A stretch of DNA of 7,128 nucleotides from Burkholderiales bacterium (GTDB taxonomy: Bacteria > Pseudomonadota > Gammaproteobacteria > Burkholderiales > Burkholderiaceae_E). Shown piece by piece: positions 6,116 through 7,128 of the stretch. The stretch spans positions 2,974,715 to 2,981,842 of the forward strand of contig CP070753.1 of the NCBI GenBank assembly GCA_020348765.1, written 5' to 3'. The notes beneath the pieces are model-generated. The model was not told the origin of the DNA. It saw only the letters and a program-made list of their open reading frames with translations, and searched no databases. How positions within the stretch are numbered: the stretch's first letter is position 1; the number at the start of each line of letters is the position of its first letter. Made by a program: the position numbers and the translations under genes.

Positions 6116-7074
6116 CGCGCAATCCACAGCTCGGGCCCGACGGCGAGTTGCGTCACCTGCTCTCGATCGAGGGCCTGCCGCGCTCGATGATCGAGCGCAT
6201 CCTGGACACGGCCACGTCGTTCATCGGCGTCGGCGACCGCGAGGTGAAGAAGGTGCCGCTGCTGCGGGGCCGGTCGGTGTTCAACCTGTTCTTCGAGAGC
6301 TCGACCCGCACCCGGACCACCTTCGACATCGCGGCCCAGCGCCTGTCGGCCGACGTGTTCAACCTGGACATCGGGGTGTCCTCGACCTCAAAGGGCGAGT
6401 CGCTGCTGGACACGATCGACAACCTGGCTGCGATGCAGGCCGACATGTTCGTGGTGCGGCATGCCCAGAGCGGCGCACCGTACCTGATCGCCGAGCACCT
6501 GGACCGCACCCATGCTGCGCGGGCGAGCGTGATCAATGCCGGCGACGGTCGCCATGCGCACCCGACCCAGGGCCTGCTGGACATGTACACGATCCGCCAC
6601 TTCAAGGGCGACTTCACGCAGCTCAGGGTGGCGATCGTCGGCGACATCCGGCACTCGCGCGTGGCCCGATCGGACATCCACGCGCTGACCACGCTGGGCG
6701 TGCCCGAGGTGCGTGCGATCGCCCCGATGACGCTGCTGCCGCCGGGCATCGAGCAGCTCGGCGTGCGCGTGTTCTACGACATGCGCGAAGGGCTGCGCGA
6801 CGTCGACGTGATCATCATGCTGCGGCTGCAGAGCGAGCGCATGCGCGGCGCGCTGCTGCCGTCGGCGCAGGAATACTTCAAGCACTACGGGCTGACCGCG
6901 GACAAGCTCGCGCTGGCGCGCCCCGATGCGATCGTCATGCATCCGGGGCCGATGAATCGCGGTGTCGAGATCGACTCGTCGGTGGCCGACGGCTCGCAGG
7001 CGGTGATCCTGTCGCAGGTCACCTTCGGCATCGCGGTGCGAATGGCCGTGATGAGCCTGCTGGCGCAGGGTTGA
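6112..7074 (+). CDS. pyrB: Aspartate carbamoyltransferase catalytic subunit
   Basis: 320 aa, full length. It catalyses carbamoyl phosphate + L-aspartate to N-carbamoyl-L-aspartate, the committed step of de novo UMP synthesis, in the cytosol. Active-site residues, with E. coli equivalents by motif alignment: S64-T65-R66-T67 in [12 protein letters not shown] (S52-T55), K94 (K84), R116 (R105), H150 and Q153 in HAHPTQG (H134, Q137), R183 (R167), R238 and Q240 in LRLQSER (R229, Q231), and HPGPMNRG at 277-284. All are present, so the enzyme should be active. No pyrI regulatory subunit is seen before the next gene; in related bacteria this ATCase type associates with the dihydroorotase homologue encoded just downstream. 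The ATG overlaps the pyrR stop (ATGA), with GAGG at 6104-6107 four nt upstream as ribosome binding site. Confidence 0.97.
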   Translation: MTRNPQLGPDGELRHLLSIEGLPRSMIERILDTATSFIGVGDREVKKVPLLRGRSVFNLFFESSTRTRTTFDIAAQRLSADVFNLDIGVSSTSKGESLLDTIDNLAAMQADMFVVRHAQSGAPYLIAEHLDRTHAARASVINAGDGRHAHPTQGLLDMYTIRHFKGDFTQLRVAIVGDIRHSRVARSDIHALTTLGVPEVRAIAPMTLLPPGIEQLGVRVFYDMREGLRDVDVIIMLRLQSERMRGALLPSAQEYFKHYGLTADKLALARPDAIVMHPGPMNRGVEIDSSVADGSQAVILSQVTFGIAVRMAVMSLLAQG

Positions 7075-7092
7075 GTGCGGGTTTGGGTCGGT

Positions 7093-7098
7093 AGGGAG
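7093..7098 (+). promoter_or_regulatory. Ribosome binding site candidate for pyrC
   Basis: AGGGAG, 12 nt before the ATG at 7111. It is the only purine-rich Shine-Dalgarno-like stretch in the 36-nt pyrB-pyrC gap and favours the ATG over the in-frame GTG at 7075, which directly abuts the pyrB stop codon and has no such motif. The spacing is somewhat longer than optimal. Confidence 0.45.
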
Positions 7099-7110
7099 CG
7101 GCGCGTCGGC

Positions 7111-7128
7111 ATGCGGATCGCGATCGAG
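7111..7128 (+). CDS. pyrC: Start of the downstream gene, probably dihydroorotase (3' truncated by window end)
   Basis: Only six codons are visible, MRIAIE. This matches the opening beta-strand typical of class I dihydroorotases of this neighbourhood (M-K/R-I-x-I-x followed by NGR and a DP motif, which would lie outside the window), and the position right after pyrB, on the same strand, is where pyrC or pyrC' is expected. PyrC converts N-carbamoyl-aspartate to dihydroorotate. The assignment rests mainly on gene order. An in-frame GTG at 7075 could extend the protein by 12 residues (VRVWVGRERRVG), which is less likely given the ribosome binding site at 7093. Confidence 0.55.

Overview
The window is GC-rich, densely packed chromosomal DNA that looks like a betaproteobacterium, most likely Burkholderiales. 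The organism assignment is an inference from codon and GC bias, from the ChpA/PilL-type kinase, and from the gene order chp kinase, photolyase, yqgE, ruvX, pyrR, pyrB, pyrC. This is core genome. I see no mobile element, tRNA, rRNA, CRISPR array or defence module.

Layout. Positions 1-2782 (+) hold the 3' part of a very large hybrid chemotaxis-type histidine kinase (ChpA/PilL, twitching motility). It enters from the left edge through a 15-bp in-frame tandem repeat and shows Hpt, linker, CheA-like kinase core, CheW and receiver domains. A 101-bp convergent gap contains a perfect 12-bp GC hairpin. Positions 2884-4482 (-) hold a class I CPD photolyase with an unusual acidic Ser/Ala/Glu/Asp N-terminal tail encoded by eight 9-bp repeats. 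The divergent gap 4483-4639 carries a degenerate 14-bp tandem array of five units (4533-4602) next to a nearly symmetric sigma70-like promoter element. From 4640 to the right edge (+) runs a tightly packed operon, yqgE - ruvX - pyrR - pyrB - pyrC (only the first codons of pyrC are present), with overlaps of 4, 20 and 4 nt and then a 36-nt gap.

How the genes work together. The right-hand operon joins two small conserved genes (YqgE/AlgH family; the RuvX/YqgF RNase H-fold nuclease) to de novo pyrimidine synthesis (PyrB, PyrC) and the PRPP-binding regulator/uracil phosphoribosyltransferase PyrR. The chp kinase and photolyase are separate transcription units. The same pyr block lies near the pilGHIJ-chp cluster in Pseudomonas, so the neighbourhood is old, while the photolyase placement is lineage-specific.

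I do not find a previously undescribed system. The observations most worth a second look are the 14-bp array and the symmetric, possibly leaderless promoter between phrB and yqgE, and the repeat-encoded tail of the photolyase.
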